DNA from: Mesorhizobium sp. AR10
Lineage (GTDB): Bacteria > Pseudomonadota > Alphaproteobacteria > Rhizobiales > Rhizobiaceae
NCBI RefSeq assembly: GCF_024746795.1
Contig: NZ_CP080524.1
Coordinates: 930,001 to 994,000 of the forward strand
DNA: 64,000 bases
Direction: 5' to 3'
The notes beneath the pieces were generated by a model. That model had not been told where the DNA came from. It ran no database searches and worked only from the letters and a program-made list of their open reading frames with translations. Positions within the stretch are counted from its first letter, which is position 1; each line of letters opens with the position of its first letter. This document shows positions 33,415-42,664 of this stretch, one piece after another. The translations under genes were made by a program, and so were the position numbers.

Positions 33415-34614
33415 ATGACGCTGCCGACCGACCCCGCCGCAAACCTCGCCGCCCTCATCCGCTGCGCCTCCGTAACACCCGCCGAGGGCGGTGCACTGAG
33501 CGCGCTGGAAGACATGCTGAAGCCGCTCGGCTTTTCCATCGAACGCCCGGTGTTTTCCGAGGACGGCACGCCGGACATCGAGAACCTTTACGCACGGCGC
33601 TCCGGCAACGGCCCGCATCTGATGTTTGCCGGCCACACCGATGTGGTGCCGGTCGGCGATGAAGCCTCGTGGACCCACCCGCCCTTTGCCGCCGAGATCG
33701 CCAAGGGCGAGATGTTCGGCCGCGGCGCCGTCGACATGAAGGGCGGCATCGCCTGTTTCATCGCCGCGGTGGCGCGCCATGTCTCGCAGAAGGGCGGCCC
33801 GAAGGGCTCGGTCTCGCTGCTGATCACCGGCGACGAAGAAGGCCCGGCCATCAACGGCACGACGAAGCTTCTCGAATGGGCGGCGGCCAAGGGCGAAAAA
33901 TGGGATGCCTCGATTGTCGGCGAGCCGACCAACCCGGAGGCGCTCGGCGACATGATCAAGATCGGCCGGCGTGGCTCCTTGTCCGGCAGCATCACCGTCA
34001 ACGGCCGCCAGGGCCATGTCGCCTACCCGCAGCTCGCCGACAATCCAGTGCGCGGGCTGATGACCCTGGTCGATGCCTTGCTACACCCGGTCTTCGACAA
34101 GGGGACGAAGGATTTCCAGCCGACCAATCTGGAGGTGACCTCCATCGACGTCGGCAATCCGGCCAGCAACGTCATTGCGGCGAAGGCGACGGCCATTTTC
34201 AACATCCGCTTCAACGACACGTGGACGGCCGAGACCATCCAGGCGGAAATCCACAACCGCCTCGACCAGGCGGCCAAGCGCAAGAAATACCGGACGGGGA
34301 AGAAGACGCCGGTCGACTACGAGCTCGTCTGGCGCGACCGGCCGAGCCATGTCTTCCTCACCCGCGACGACAGGCTGATCGAAACGCTCAGCCAATCGGT
34401 CAAGGCTGCGATCGGCAGGAAGCCGGCGCTGTCGACATCCGGAGGTACCTCAGACGCGCGTTTCATCAAGGACTATTGCCCGGTGGTCGAATTCGGGCTG
34501 GTCGGCAAGACCATGCATATGGTCGACGAACGCGTCGCGCTTGCCGACCTGGAGACGCTGACCCAGATCTATCAGCGATTCATCGAAGACTGGTTCGAGC
34601 GAGGCGTAGCGTAA
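33415..34614 (+). CDS. dapE: succinyl-diaminopimelate desuccinylase
   Basis: A 399-residue M20 family zinc enzyme. Motifs: [16 protein letters not shown] (metal His and catalytic Asp, about 67-82), [14 protein letters not shown] (bridging Asp), [13 protein letters not shown] (catalytic Glu pair), [28 protein letters not shown] (dimerisation-domain His), [15 protein letters not shown] and a final metal His in [10 protein letters not shown]. It removes succinate from N-succinyl-LL-diaminopimelate in lysine and peptidoglycan synthesis. ATG 33415 is chosen over TTG 33409. Its TAA directly abuts the ATG of the next gene. Confidence 0.97.
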   Translation: MTLPTDPAANLAALIRCASVTPAEGGALSALEDMLKPLGFSIERPVFSEDGTPDIENLYARRSGNGPHLMFAGHTDVVPVGDEASWTHPPFAAEIAKGEMFGRGAVDMKGGIACFIAAVARHVSQKGGPKGSVSLLITGDEEGPAINGTTKLLEWAAAKGEKWDASIVGEPTNPEALGDMIKIGRRGSLSGSITVNGRQGHVAYPQLADNPVRGLMTLVDALLHPVFDKGTKDFQPTNLEVTSIDVGNPASNVIAAKATAIFNIRFNDTWTAETIQAEIHNRLDQAAKRKKYRTGKKTPVDYELVWRDRPSHVFLTRDDRLIETLSQSVKAAIGRKPALSTSGGTSDARFIKDYCPVVEFGLVGKTMHMVDERVALADLETLTQIYQRFIEDWFERGVA

Positions 34615-35220
34615 ATGCTTTCAGCGGATGAAACCTACGCTTCGCTGGCTGGCGCTTGGCGGCTGATGCTCGGCAAGGCCGACGGACTGCGCCTGCTCGA
34701 CCTCTCGGCGGACGGGTTCTGGAATTCCTTCTTCGCCATCGTCGTGGCGGCGCCGGCGCTGATCGTCGGCTGGGTCGGTCTTGCCAACGAGATCGGCGAT
34801 CCGGACGCGTTCGCCGGACGCTTCGGCATGCTGATCCGCCTGGCAACGGTCGACATCGGCTCGTGGGTGCTGCCGCTCGTCGCTCTGGCTTTGGTCGCGC
34901 CGCGCGCCGGCATCGGCGGCCGGTTCGTCCACTATGTCGTCGCCAGCAACTGGGCGTCGGCGATCATCGCCTGGATGATGCTGCCTTCGGCGCTGATCAG
35001 GCTTTTCGTGCCTTCCACCAACGGCCTCGCCGGACTGGTGTCGCTGTTTCTGTTTGCCCTGTCGATGGCGCTGACCTGGCGGATGACCAACGCCACCATC
35101 GGCAAGGGTGCGGCTGTCGGCACCGCTGTCTTCGCCGGTATGTTCGTGGTGTCGCTGGCCGTGCTGTTCGCCCTGCAAGCACTGCTCGGCATCAGCATAC
35201 CGAGCAGTGCTGCATCCTAG
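34615..35220 (+). CDS. hypothetical polytopic membrane protein
   Basis: A 201-residue protein with about five hydrophobic segments (near 40-57, 72-102, 112-130, 137-150 and 168-192). The N-terminal helix reads [23 protein letters not shown]. It starts on the base right after the dapE stop, so translation is likely coupled to dapE. Homologues in this same position next to dapE/truA are, as I recall, common in rhizobia and annotated only as hypothetical transporter-related proteins. Function unknown. Its stop overlaps the truA stop by 4 bp, tail to tail. Confidence 0.8.
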   Translation: MLSADETYASLAGAWRLMLGKADGLRLLDLSADGFWNSFFAIVVAAPALIVGWVGLANEIGDPDAFAGRFGMLIRLATVDIGSWVLPLVALALVAPRAGIGGRFVHYVVASNWASAIIAWMMLPSALIRLFVPSTNGLAGLVSLFLFALSMALTWRMTNATIGKGAAVGTAVFAGMFVVSLAVLFALQALLGISIPSSAAS

Positions 35221-35972
35221 AGCCCTTCAGGATAGTCAACGCCGACGAGAAACAGCCCATCGGGGGGTGCCACCTGGCCGCAGGCGGCGCGATCCCGCGC
35301 GTCGAGCGCGGCCTTGAGGTCGGCAATAGTCCAGCCGCCTTCGCCGACGCGCTTCAGCGAGCCGACCATCGAGCGCACCTGATTGTGCAGGAACGAGCGC
35401 GCCGAGGCTCTCACCTCGATCAGATCGTCGACCCGACTGACGTCCAGACGTTCGAGCGTGCGGAGCGGACTGTCGGCCTGGCACTGGGTCGAGCGGAAGG
35501 TGGTGAAATCGTGCCGTCCGAGCAGCACCTTTGCCGCCTCGTGCATGGCACCGGCGTCGAGACGCTTCGGCACCCACCACACCTTGCCCCGGTCGAGTGC
35601 CGCCGGCGCGCGCCGGTTGACGATGCGGTACAGATAATGGCGGCCAGTCGCCGAGAAGCGCGCGTCGAAGCCGTCCGGCACGGCGGCGGCCTTGAGAATG
35701 GCGATGCGCGCGCCGGCCATCTGCAGATGGGCGTTGACGGCGTCGCGCACCTTGTCGTCCGGCCACGCCTTGGCGAGATCGACATGCGCCACCTGTCCGG
35801 TGGCGTGGACGCCGGCATCGGTACGGCCGGCGCCGCGCAGCGAGACCTGCTCGCCACAGAAGCTCTCGATCGCCTGCTCAATCGCCTGCTGCACCGAAGG
35901 CTGGTCCGCCTGGCGCTGCCAGCCGGCGAAAAGGCTGCCGTCATATTCGATATCGAGACGAAAACGCGGCAT
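35217..35972 (-). CDS. truA: tRNA pseudouridine(38-40) synthase
   Basis: A 251-residue TruA. The catalytic Asp is in [20 protein letters not shown] (about 52), the N terminus is [18 protein letters not shown], and [14 protein letters not shown] and [14 protein letters not shown] are further family motifs. It converts uridines 38-40 in the anticodon arm to pseudouridine. It is the last gene of a minus-strand block def, fmt, GNAT, truA, with 20 bp between the GNAT stop and its start. Confidence 0.97.
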   Translation of the reverse strand: MPRFRLDIEYDGSLFAGWQRQADQPSVQQAIEQAIESFCGEQVSLRGAGRTDAGVHATGQVAHVDLAKAWPDDKVRDAVNAHLQMAGARIAILKAAAVPDGFDARFSATGRHYLYRIVNRRAPAALDRGKVWWVPKRLDAGAMHEAAKVLLGRHDFTTFRSTQCQADSPLRTLERLDVSRVDDLIEVRASARSFLHNQVRSMVGSLKRVGEGGWTIADLKAALDARDRAACGQVAPPDGLFLVGVDYPEGL

Positions 35973-35992
35973 GCAAGGTTGCTTGACCGCGC

Positions 35993-36502
35993 CTAGGCGG
36001 CGAGAGCGGAGCTGAAGGCCGAAGCGTAGACCAACTTGCCAGCCTCGGGCGCCTCGCCCCAGGTCAGTGCCTGCAGCGCTTCACCCTGGTATTCGCTTTC
36101 GAATTTTTCGGCGCGGCCGTGGCTATACCCAAAACGGCCGTAATAGGCCGGCTCGCCCAGCACCACCGCCAGCGTCTCGCCGGCGTCCTTGAGGCGGATA
36201 TGCGCCTCGCGGATCAGCGCACCGCCAATGCCCGAGCCATGGAACGACGGCTCGACCGCCAGAGGCGCCAGCGCCACCGCCGCAAAGCTTTTGCCGCCAT
36301 TCTGGACGAACAGCCGCGAAAACAGGATGTGGCCAACCACTTGCCCGTCTTCTTCCGCCACCAGTTCGACGACGGCATCGCCGCCGGTGACCAGCGCGTC
36401 GACCAGTCCGGCCTCCGCCTGCTGGCCGAATGCGTGTTCCTCGACAAGGCGGATCGCCTCGCGATCCCGCGGCGTCGCCGCGCGTATTGACATCATGCTC
36501 AT
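35993..36502 (-). CDS. GNAT family N-acetyltransferase
   Basis: A 169-residue GNAT enzyme: [20 protein letters not shown] start, [25 protein letters not shown] with the acetyl-CoA pyrophosphate loop (Q/RxxGxG/A form, here FHGSGIGG), and [21 protein letters not shown], the signature of the YhbS-like predicted acetyltransferase group. Substrate unknown. It begins at ATG 36502, overlapping the fmt stop by 4 bp (ATGA), so it is coupled to fmt. Alternative starts are at 36496 and 36493. Confidence 0.92.
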   Translation of the reverse strand: MSMMSIRAATPRDREAIRLVEEHAFGQQAEAGLVDALVTGGDAVVELVAEEDGQVVGHILFSRLFVQNGGKSFAAVALAPLAVEPSFHGSGIGGALIREAHIRLKDAGETLAVVLGEPAYYGRFGYSHGRAEKFESEYQGEALQALTWGEAPEAGKLVYASAFSSALAA

Positions 36503-37434
36503 GAGAATTTCATTCCTTTTTCGAGCTTGGCTCCGCGCAAAAACTCCTGCACGGCAGCGGGCCTTCCGCCCGCTCGTTGAACTTCGACCAGCCTGACCGC
36601 GCCTGACCCACAGGCGACCGTCAGTTGGTCATCGAGAATTCCTCCCGACTCGCCAGCGCCATCTGAAAGCGTCGAGCGAAGCAGTTTCAGCCGTTCTGTG
36701 CGGCCACCAATTTCAGTTTCGCACCATGCGCCGGGAAAGGGCGACAGGCCGCGAATATGATTGTGGACTTCGGCGGCAGGCCGTGTCCAGTCCACGCGCG
36801 TCTCCGATTTATCGATTTTTTTGGCGTAGGTCACCCCCACCATCGCCTGCGTGGTAAATGTCAGGGTGTTTGTCTCCAGCCGCGCCAGCGCTTCTACCAT
36901 CAGCGCAGCGCCAATGCTCATCAACCTGTCGTGCAGGTCGCCGGCCGTCATATCGGGTCCGATGGCGCATTTTTCAACCATTGCCACCGGACCGGTGTCC
37001 AGACCTTCCTCCATCCGCATGACCATCATGCCGGTTTCGCTATCACCGGCCATGATGGCGCGCTGGATGGGTGCAGCGCCGCGCCAACGCGGCAACAGCG
37101 ACGCGTGGCCGTTGAGGCAACCGAGCCGCGTCGCCCCGAGAACGGGTTTGGGCAACAGCAATCCGTAGGCGACGACCACGGCGACATCGGCCTGTAAGGC
37201 GTGGAATGCCTGCTGTTCGGCCTCACCTTTCAGCGATATCGGCGTGCGCGTCTCGATGCCCAGCCGCTCCGCCTCGCGCTGGACAGGCGACGGCGTGAGT
37301 TCCAGCCCACGGCGGCCCGCGGCGCGCGGCGGCTGCGTGTAGACAGCTGATATCTCGTGCTCGGCCTCGGCGATTGCCCGCAGCGTCGGCACGGAGAATT
37401 CCGGGGTGCCCATGAAGATGACGCGAAGGGGCAT
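36499..37434 (-). CDS. fmt: methionyl-tRNA formyltransferase
   Basis: A 311-residue Fmt. [20 protein letters not shown] start, the catalytic stretch [20 protein letters not shown] (Asn and His of the N-x-H site), [14 protein letters not shown] (catalytic Asp), and the C-terminal OB-like domain ([12 protein letters not shown]). It formylates initiator Met-tRNA with 10-formyl-THF. It follows def by 10 bp on the same strand; deformylase and formyltransferase are a classic pair. Confidence 0.98.
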   Translation of the reverse strand: MPLRVIFMGTPEFSVPTLRAIAEAEHEISAVYTQPPRAAGRRGLELTPSPVQREAERLGIETRTPISLKGEAEQQAFHALQADVAVVVAYGLLLPKPVLGATRLGCLNGHASLLPRWRGAAPIQRAIMAGDSETGMMVMRMEEGLDTGPVAMVEKCAIGPDMTAGDLHDRLMSIGAALMVEALARLETNTLTFTTQAMVGVTYAKKIDKSETRVDWTRPAAEVHNHIRGLSPFPGAWCETEIGGRTERLKLLRSTLSDGAGESGGILDDQLTVACGSGAVRLVEVQRAGGRPAAVQEFLRGAKLEKGMKFS

Positions 37435-37444
37435 TTTTCGACCC

Positions 37445-37975
37445 CTATCCCACCAGCTTGCCCGGCGCCTTGTCCCTGGCGAGCTTCTTGAATTTCTTGA
37501 CCACCATATCGCGCTTCAGCTTCGAGATGTGGTCGATGAACAGCACGCCGTTGAGGTGGTCGATCTCATGCTGCAGACAGGTCGCCATCAGGCCTTCGGC
37601 CTCGATCTCCTGCAGCTTGCCGTCACGGTCGAGATACTTCACCCGAACGGCAGCCGGGCGCTCGACCTCGGCATAGTAATCCGGGATCGACAGGCAGCCT
37701 TCCTCATAGACCGAGCGCTGATCGGCGCTTTCGAGGATTTCGGGATTGATGAAGACTTGCGGCGCCGGTGTCTCGTCTTCCTTGGCAAGGTCGATCACCA
37801 GCATGCGCAGCGGTTCGCCGATCTGTATCGCCGCCAGACCGATGCCCGGCGCGTCATACATGGTGTCCAGCATGTCGCCGGCGAGTTTGCGCAAAGGCCC
37901 GTCGACGCGCTCGACGGGTTTTGAAACCTGGCGCAGGACGGGGTCGGGAAGGATGATAAGCGGCTTGATCGACAT
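37445..37975 (-). CDS. def: peptide deformylase
   Basis: A 176-residue class I deformylase. The three motifs are GIGLAAIQ (about 47-54), EGCLSIP with the metal Cys (about 95), and QHEIDHLNG with metal His pair and catalytic Glu (about 138-146). It removes the formyl group from nascent proteins. It is the first gene of the def-fmt-GNAT-truA block; the rmuC gene is divergent, with a 103-bp gap that should hold both promoters. Confidence 0.98.
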   Translation of the reverse strand: MSIKPLIILPDPVLRQVSKPVERVDGPLRKLAGDMLDTMYDAPGIGLAAIQIGEPLRMLVIDLAKEDETPAPQVFINPEILESADQRSVYEEGCLSIPDYYAEVERPAAVRVKYLDRDGKLQEIEAEGLMATCLQHEIDHLNGVLFIDHISKLKRDMVVKKFKKLARDKAPGKLVG

Positions 37976-38078
37976 GGCGTCTCACCTAAGACGTCGCGCG
38001 AAAAGCGTCAACGGGGGCAGTCCAAGGCCGTTCACGTTTTGATCTGTGCCGGCAGGCCGAATCATCTATGGTGCTGGC

Positions 38079-39347
38079 ATGAATGACCTGACCGCCGTCC
38101 TGTCCGAACCCGTCGCCCGGCTCGGCGCCACCACGATCACGCTCGGCCACGCACTGGTTTTCGGCGCGATCCTGTTTCTTGGCCTGTTCGTGGCCCTCGT
38201 CGTCGCCCTGTGGCGGTCGGCCAAGGCACGTGCGGTGGCAGCCGCGGAAGCCGCCGACCATGCTCGCGATGCCGAGGCGCGGATGGCCGGCATCCTGCAA
38301 AGCCAGGCCGAGATGAAAGGCAGCATGGGCGCCATCGCCGAAGTGTTCGGGGCGCGGCAAGCCGAATTGACGCAGTCAATCGGCCAGCGCCTCGACGCCA
38401 TGACCGGCCGTCTCGGCCAGACAATGACCGAGCAGACGAAATCGACGCATGAGAGCCTTGCCAAATTGCAGGAGCGGCTGGCGATCATCGATGTTGCGCA
38501 AGGCAATATCCAATCGCTTGCCGGCCAGGTCGTGCAGTTGCAGGCGATCCTCTCCAACAAGCAGACGCGCGGCGCCTTCGGCCAGTCGCGCATGGAGGCG
38601 ATCGTCGCCGACGGCCTGCCGCACGGCGCCTACGAATTCCAGGCGACCTTGTCGAATGGCAGCCGGCCCGACTGCCTGGTGAAGATGCCGAACGGCGCGC
38701 CGTCGCTGGCCATCGACGCCAAATTTCCGCTGGAAGCCTGGAACGCCATCCGCGCCGCCGACGGCACCGACCTGCAGAAAATTGCCGCGCAAGCCTTTCG
38801 CCGCGACATCGAGATCCATGTCCGCGATATATCCGAGAAATATCTGATCCAGGGCGAGACGCAGGACACCGCCTTCATGTTCGTGCCGTCGGAATCGGTG
38901 TTCGCCGAGATCCATGAAAATTTCGAGGCGATCGTCCACAAGGCGCACCGCGCCCGCATCGTCATCGTCTCGCCATCGCTGCTGATGCTGTCGATCCAGG
39001 TCATCCAGGCGATCCTCAAGGATGCCCGGATGCGCGAGCAGGCGCACCTGATCCAGGGCGAGGTCATCCGGCTGATGGAGGATGTCGAACGGCTCGACGA
39101 GCGGGTGCGCAAGCTGCAGACGCATTTCGGCCAGTCGGCCAAGGACATCGACGATATCCTCGTCTCGGCGTCGAAGGTGACCAAGCGCGGCCAGAAGATC
39201 GAGGCACTGGAGTTTGGTGTGCAGCCGGGCGAGGGCGATGCCGGCACCACTGAGACTGCACGTCCGGCCGTTGCGAAAGCCGAAACGCGCGTCGCCGACT
39301 CCAAGACAGGGCAACTAAGACTACGGGTCGTCGAAGGCGACGACTGA
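38079..39347 (+). CDS. rmuC: RmuC family DNA recombination protein
   Basis: A 422-residue protein. One TM segment at about 23-44 (GHALVFGAILFLGLFVALVV) is followed by a coiled coil (about 50-155) and the RmuC nuclease-like domain: RGAFGQSRMEAIVADGLPHG, PDCLVKMPNGAPSLAIDAKF (PD-(D/E)xK-like core), then EKYLIQGETQDTAFMFVPSE and the C-terminal coiled coil RVRKLQTHFGQSAKDIDDIL. RmuC limits inversions at short repeats in E. coli and has been linked to phage restriction in other settings. ATG 38079 is chosen; no strong ribosome site. Confidence 0.95.
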   Translation: MNDLTAVLSEPVARLGATTITLGHALVFGAILFLGLFVALVVALWRSAKARAVAAAEAADHARDAEARMAGILQSQAEMKGSMGAIAEVFGARQAELTQSIGQRLDAMTGRLGQTMTEQTKSTHESLAKLQERLAIIDVAQGNIQSLAGQVVQLQAILSNKQTRGAFGQSRMEAIVADGLPHGAYEFQATLSNGSRPDCLVKMPNGAPSLAIDAKFPLEAWNAIRAADGTDLQKIAAQAFRRDIEIHVRDISEKYLIQGETQDTAFMFVPSESVFAEIHENFEAIVHKAHRARIVIVSPSLLMLSIQVIQAILKDARMREQAHLIQGEVIRLMEDVERLDERVRKLQTHFGQSAKDIDDILVSASKVTKRGQKIEALEFGVQPGEGDAGTTETARPAVAKAETRVADSKTGQLRLRVVEGDD

Positions 39348-39362
39348 GGCGCCGCTCCTGCG

Positions 39363-39767
39363 CTACTGCTCTTCGATGGTCGTCATAGCCTGAAATTCCG
39401 GCAGCCAATGCAGCGCCGAGCGGTGCCAAACCTGTTTTCTCGGGACCAGTTCCTCGCGCTGCCGCGCCGTGCCGACCCTGACGCCATAGATTTTTGGCCC
39501 GTCGCCAACCGAGGTGGCGTAGAGATGCGAACCGCAGTTGGCGCAAAACGCCTGGGCGCGCTTGGCGCCGCTGGACCCGGTTTTGATATAGATCTTCGGT
39601 GTACCCTGGGTGACCCGGTAGTCGCTTTCCGGGGCCGGGACCGTCACGCGAAACGCCGTTCCGGTCAGTTGCTGGCAATCGATGCAGTGGCAGATCGAGA
39701 CCTTTTCGGGATCGACCTCCGCCTCGTAGGTGATGGCGCCGCAATGACATCCGCCCTCGATCTTCAT
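39363..39767 (-). CDS. GFA family (CENP-V/GFA domain) protein
   Basis: A 134-residue zinc protein with the GFA pattern: EGGCHCGAITYEAEVDPEKV (CxC), SICHCIDCQQLTGTAFRV (CHCxxC) and AQAFCANCGSHLYATSV (CxxCG). It begins MKIEGGCHCGA. Members were named after glutathione-dependent formaldehyde-activating enzyme, but most have no proven activity; several bind glutathione adducts. It is convergent with rmuC, 15 bp apart. Confidence 0.93.
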   Translation of the reverse strand: MKIEGGCHCGAITYEAEVDPEKVSICHCIDCQQLTGTAFRVTVPAPESDYRVTQGTPKIYIKTGSSGAKRAQAFCANCGSHLYATSVGDGPKIYGVRVGTARQREELVPRKQVWHRSALHWLPEFQAMTTIEEQ

Positions 39768-39833
39768 CTTGCTTCTCCCGAAATCCGTCCCGCGATCTTA
39801 GCGCGGGATCTGCACACCTTGCAACGGCGAGCG

Positions 39834-40796
39834 CTATCCCGACTCGCCTGCTGCCGCCTCGACCGCCTTGCGCCGCCGCTCCCAGGTCCCACTCGTCTGC
39901 GGCTTGACGAGCAACCGCGTAATCTCTGGCATCTCCGTCTTCAGCCGCGCCTCGAGGCGCTCGACACAGGCCTCGATCTCGGGCGCCGATAGATGATCCT
40001 CGAACTCGATGCTCAGGCCGGCGACGATCTCTTCCGGCCCCAGGTGAACGGTCAGAGCGCCGTTCGCCCGCTGCACCGCTGGGTCCTGTTGAGCGATGGC
40101 CAGCAGCTTCTTCTGCACTTCCGGCGATGCCGTTTCGCCCAGCAGCAGGCCCTTGCTTTCGCGCGCCAGGAAGATCGCGGTCGCACCCAGGATCAGCGAG
40201 ATGCCGATCGAGGCGGAACCGTCGAGTTGGGGCATGTCGAAAACCTCCGCAGCCAATATGCCGGCGAAGGCGACGACCAGGCCGAGAAGGGCTGCACTGT
40301 CCTCGAACAGGATCGTGTAGACGCTCGGATCCTTGCTGAGCTGTACCGCCTTGAGCCAGCCGAGCCCGCCCTTTTGCTTGCGGAATTCCTTCAGCGCCAC
40401 CCACCACGAACTGCCTTCGAACAGGAACGCGAGGCCGAGCACGATATAGTTCACCTTGACGTTGGCGACCGGCTCGGGCGCCATGATGTGGACCACGCCT
40501 TCGTAGAACGACACGCCGGCGCCGAGCGCAAAGACCAGAAGCGCGACGATGAAGCTCCAGAAGTACAGCTCGCGGCCATGGCCAAGCGGATGCATGCGGT
40601 CGGCCGGGTGGGCGGCGCGATGCATGCCGTAGAGCAGCAAGCCGCCATTGCCGGTGTCGACCAGCGAGTGCACGCCTTCCGACAGCATCGCCGAACTGCC
40701 GGTGAAGAAGGCGGCGGCGAATTTGGTCAGCGCGATGGCAAGATTGCCGGCGAGCGCTGCGTAGATGACCTTTTTCGACCCGCCATGCGCCGCCAT
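39834..40796 (-). CDS. cation diffusion facilitator family transporter
   Basis: A 320-residue CDF transporter with six TM segments and a cytoplasmic C-terminal domain. TM2 has AMLSEGVHSLVDTGNGGLLL (HxxxD metal site) and TM5 has YTILFEDSAALLGLVVAF (ExxxD-like site, differing from the HxxxD of zinc transporters). The GHGRELYFWSFI and HPADRMHPLGHG loop is conserved in the SLC30A9-like group. It exports divalent metal, probably zinc or manganese, against protons. The altered TM5 site suggests a selectivity different from ZitB. Confidence 0.92.
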   Translation of the reverse strand: MAAHGGSKKVIYAALAGNLAIALTKFAAAFFTGSSAMLSEGVHSLVDTGNGGLLLYGMHRAAHPADRMHPLGHGRELYFWSFIVALLVFALGAGVSFYEGVVHIMAPEPVANVKVNYIVLGLAFLFEGSSWWVALKEFRKQKGGLGWLKAVQLSKDPSVYTILFEDSAALLGLVVAFAGILAAEVFDMPQLDGSASIGISLILGATAIFLARESKGLLLGETASPEVQKKLLAIAQQDPAVQRANGALTVHLGPEEIVAGLSIEFEDHLSAPEIEACVERLEARLKTEMPEITRLLVKPQTSGTWERRRKAVEAAAGESG

Positions 40797-40894
40797 GGTG
40801 TGCTGCCCTGGTTGATGACTGAGCTTAGCGGAGCCTTCGCCCAGGCTCCACAGACATCACAACGCGCGAATTGCTCAACCGTTCAAAGGTGGCG

Positions 40895-41704
40895 CTACTC
40901 GACGATTTCGTCGGTCCACACTTTGAAACCGGTCAGCGTGCCCGGGCCGAAAATGTGGGTGAGCGGGACATCTGCAGCGTCGCGGCCGGAGGCGATCAGG
41001 ATACGGCCGATGCGCGGCGCGTTGTTGCGCGGGTCGAAAGCGTGCCAGCGGCCGCCGAGATAGACTTCCATCCAGGCGGCGAAATCCATGCTCGCCCACG
41101 GTTTTGGCAGGCCGATGTCGCTGATGTAGCCGGTGCAATAGCGGGTCGGGATATTCAAGGCCCGGCAGAAGGTGACGGCGAGATGCGCGAAGTCGCGGCA
41201 GACGCCGCTTTGTTCGCGATAGGCTTCGGCTGCCGTGCGTGTCGGCCGTGCATTGCCATAGCTGAAGACGATATGGTTGTGGACGAAATCGCAGACCGCC
41301 TGCACCCGTGCAATGCCGAGAGGCGTGTGGCCGAACAGCCGCCATGCCTCGTTCGCCAACAGATCGCTCTCGCAAAAGCGGCTGGGCAGCAGGAACAGCA
41401 GCGTGTCCGACGGCAGGTCGCGCACTTCATGCTGCCATGCCATCAGGTCACCTATCTCGAAAGTGCCGGGGTCGCGAATCACCGCGTCGGTGCCGAAGGT
41501 GAAACGTCCGGGCGGGGCGACAAAACGATTGCACCAGTTGCCGAAACTGTCGCGGTAGCTCTGGATGGGCACCGGCGGATTGGAGGTCAGGAAATCCGGC
41601 CGCTCGAGATCGGAGGCACGGGAATAGTGGACATTGAGCATCGCGATCAGCGGCGTTTCCTGCGGAAAGTCGAAGCTCATCTCGCAGCCAATGTGGATTC
41701 GCAT
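40895..41704 (-). CDS. transglutaminase-like protein with a replaced active-site His
   Basis: A 269-residue protein of the bacterial transglutaminase-like group. The N-terminal domain starts MRIHIGCEMSFDFPQETPLI. The core has the nucleophile Cys in YREQSGVCRDFAHLAVTFCR, then GYISDIG. The second segment reads MDFAAWMEVYLGGRWHAFDP: the expected His of HAWxE is Ala, while the final Asp (FDP) is present. The fold is clear, but classical Cys-His-Asp catalysis is doubtful unless another His serves. It may cleave or bind peptides in the periplasm or cytoplasm; no signal peptide is seen. Confidence 0.9.
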   Translation of the reverse strand: MRIHIGCEMSFDFPQETPLIAMLNVHYSRASDLERPDFLTSNPPVPIQSYRDSFGNWCNRFVAPPGRFTFGTDAVIRDPGTFEIGDLMAWQHEVRDLPSDTLLFLLPSRFCESDLLANEAWRLFGHTPLGIARVQAVCDFVHNHIVFSYGNARPTRTAAEAYREQSGVCRDFAHLAVTFCRALNIPTRYCTGYISDIGLPKPWASMDFAAWMEVYLGGRWHAFDPRNNAPRIGRILIASGRDAADVPLTHIFGPGTLTGFKVWTDEIVE

Positions 41705-41916
41705 CTTTGTCCTGACCGGCCTGCCTGATCATCACCCGGCGAAAGCATGGGCACATGCTGCAGTGCGAAGACGACCATGACACGGACCGGCGCAGTTTAC
41801 GAGGGGATTAGAAAGGCGTTGACAGCCCCAGGCCAGCACCATCGAGGGGCAACAGCCTCTTGCGGTCTGGCCAATCTCTTGTTTCACTTCGCTGCCACCA
41901 ATTGGAGGAACGAATC

Positions 41917-42042
41917 ATGGCTAAAGGTGCGATGAAGGCGGGCAAGGAAGCCCGCAAACCGAAGAAGGACGCGAAGAAACCCGCCGCGGCCCCGGCCCTG
42001 AAGGCACCGCCGGTCAAGGCGATGAAGCTGAAGGACAAGTAA
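41917..42042 (+). CDS. 41-residue Lys/Ala-rich small basic protein
   Basis: MAKGAMKAGKEARKPKKDAK, then a Pro/Ala-rich part and MKLKDK at the end. Almost all residues are Lys, Ala or Pro, as in small nucleic-acid-binding or linker-histone-tail-like proteins. GGAGG sits 8 bp before the ATG, the best evidence that it is translated. The open frame to 41860 is not supported. No function can be assigned. Confidence 0.65.
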   Translation: MAKGAMKAGKEARKPKKDAKKPAAAPALKAPPVKAMKLKDK

Positions 42043-42152
42043 GGCCTCGGCGAATCCGTTTCGGGGTAGATTTTGACCGGCAGCATCGGGTTGTGACCTG
42101 ATGCCGCCGGCGTTACTGTTGATTGGTGCACGAAAACTTCTATATCCACCTG

Positions 42153-42199
42153 GCGAGGACGACTTCGCGCTTTCCTAAAAATGGCAGGGACGACCCGCC
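42153..42199 (+). promoter_or_regulatory. guanidine-II (mini-ykkC) riboswitch
   Basis: Two short hairpins each carry an ACGA loop, the hallmark of guanidine-II (ACGR loops). P1 is GCGAGG-ACGA-CTTCGC (42153-42168) and P2 is GGCAGGG-ACGA-CCCGCC (42183-42199, one bulged A), with a 14-nt linker. It lies upstream of an SMR family gene of the Gdx/SugE type, the commonest gene under this riboswitch, and guanidinium should raise its expression. The distance to the start codon (75 nt) is enlarged by a 48-bp palindromic repeat. Confidence 0.85.
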
Positions 42200-42210
42200 G
42201 ATCTTTGATT

Positions 42211-42258
42211 GAGCATCGGATTGTCCGAAAACCGGATTGCACTTTCGGTCCGATGCTC
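42211..42258. repeat. 48-bp palindromic repeat between riboswitch and gdx
   Basis: Perfect 10-bp inverted ends: GAGCATCGGA (42211-42220) and TCCGATGCTC (42249-42258). A nested pair CCGAAA (42225-42230) and TTTCGG (42243-42248) makes the whole element fold into one hairpin. The composition and CCGAAAACCGG core are like the dispersed intergenic repeats of rhizobia. It stops 4 bp before the gdx ribosome site (GGAG at 42263). Confidence 0.8.
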
Positions 42259-42273
42259 TGATGGAGCGTTGCG

Positions 42274-42588
42274 ATGCCGTGGATTCTTCTCTTCTTTGCC
42301 GGCCTGTTCGAGATCGGCTGGGCGATCGGCCTCAAATATGCGGACGGCTTCTCGAAGCCGCTGCCGACCGTTCTGACCATTGCCTCGATGATCGTCAGCC
42401 TGGCCTTGCTCGGCCTGGCGCTGAAGGCGCTGCCTGTCGGCACGGCCTATGCGGTGTGGACCGGCATCGGCACTGTCGGCACGGCGCTGCTCGGCATCTG
42501 GTTGCTGGGCGAGCCGGCGACCGCGATCAGGCTGGGCTGCATTGCTCTCATCGTCTGCGGCATCGCGGGACTGAAGCTCGCCGCCTAG
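42274..42588 (+). CDS. gdx: SMR family guanidinium exporter Gdx/SugE
   Basis: A 104-residue, four-TM small multidrug resistance protein. [20 protein letters not shown] holds the essential Glu of TM1 (about residue 13) in the [12 protein letters not shown] context typical of the Gdx (SugE) subtype rather than the promiscuous EmrE subtype. [20 protein letters not shown] in TM3 is the other subtype signature. It exports guanidinium in exchange for protons as an antiparallel dimer. The guanidine-II riboswitch upstream agrees with this role. GGAG lies 7 bp before the ATG. Confidence 0.95.
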   Translation: MPWILLFFAGLFEIGWAIGLKYADGFSKPLPTVLTIASMIVSLALLGLALKALPVGTAYAVWTGIGTVGTALLGIWLLGEPATAIRLGCIALIVCGIAGLKLAA

Positions 42589-42664
42589 TTTCCGGGACAA
42601 ACGCATTCAGGGCCGCTGAAGGCGACCCTGATTTCCCGATTGTTCGGGCCACGCCCTGGAAGCG

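Noticed and set aside
38079-39347. rmuC region as a defence island
   Set aside because: RmuC has been linked to defence elsewhere, but here it sits with def/fmt/truA housekeeping genes, and no other defence gene is near.
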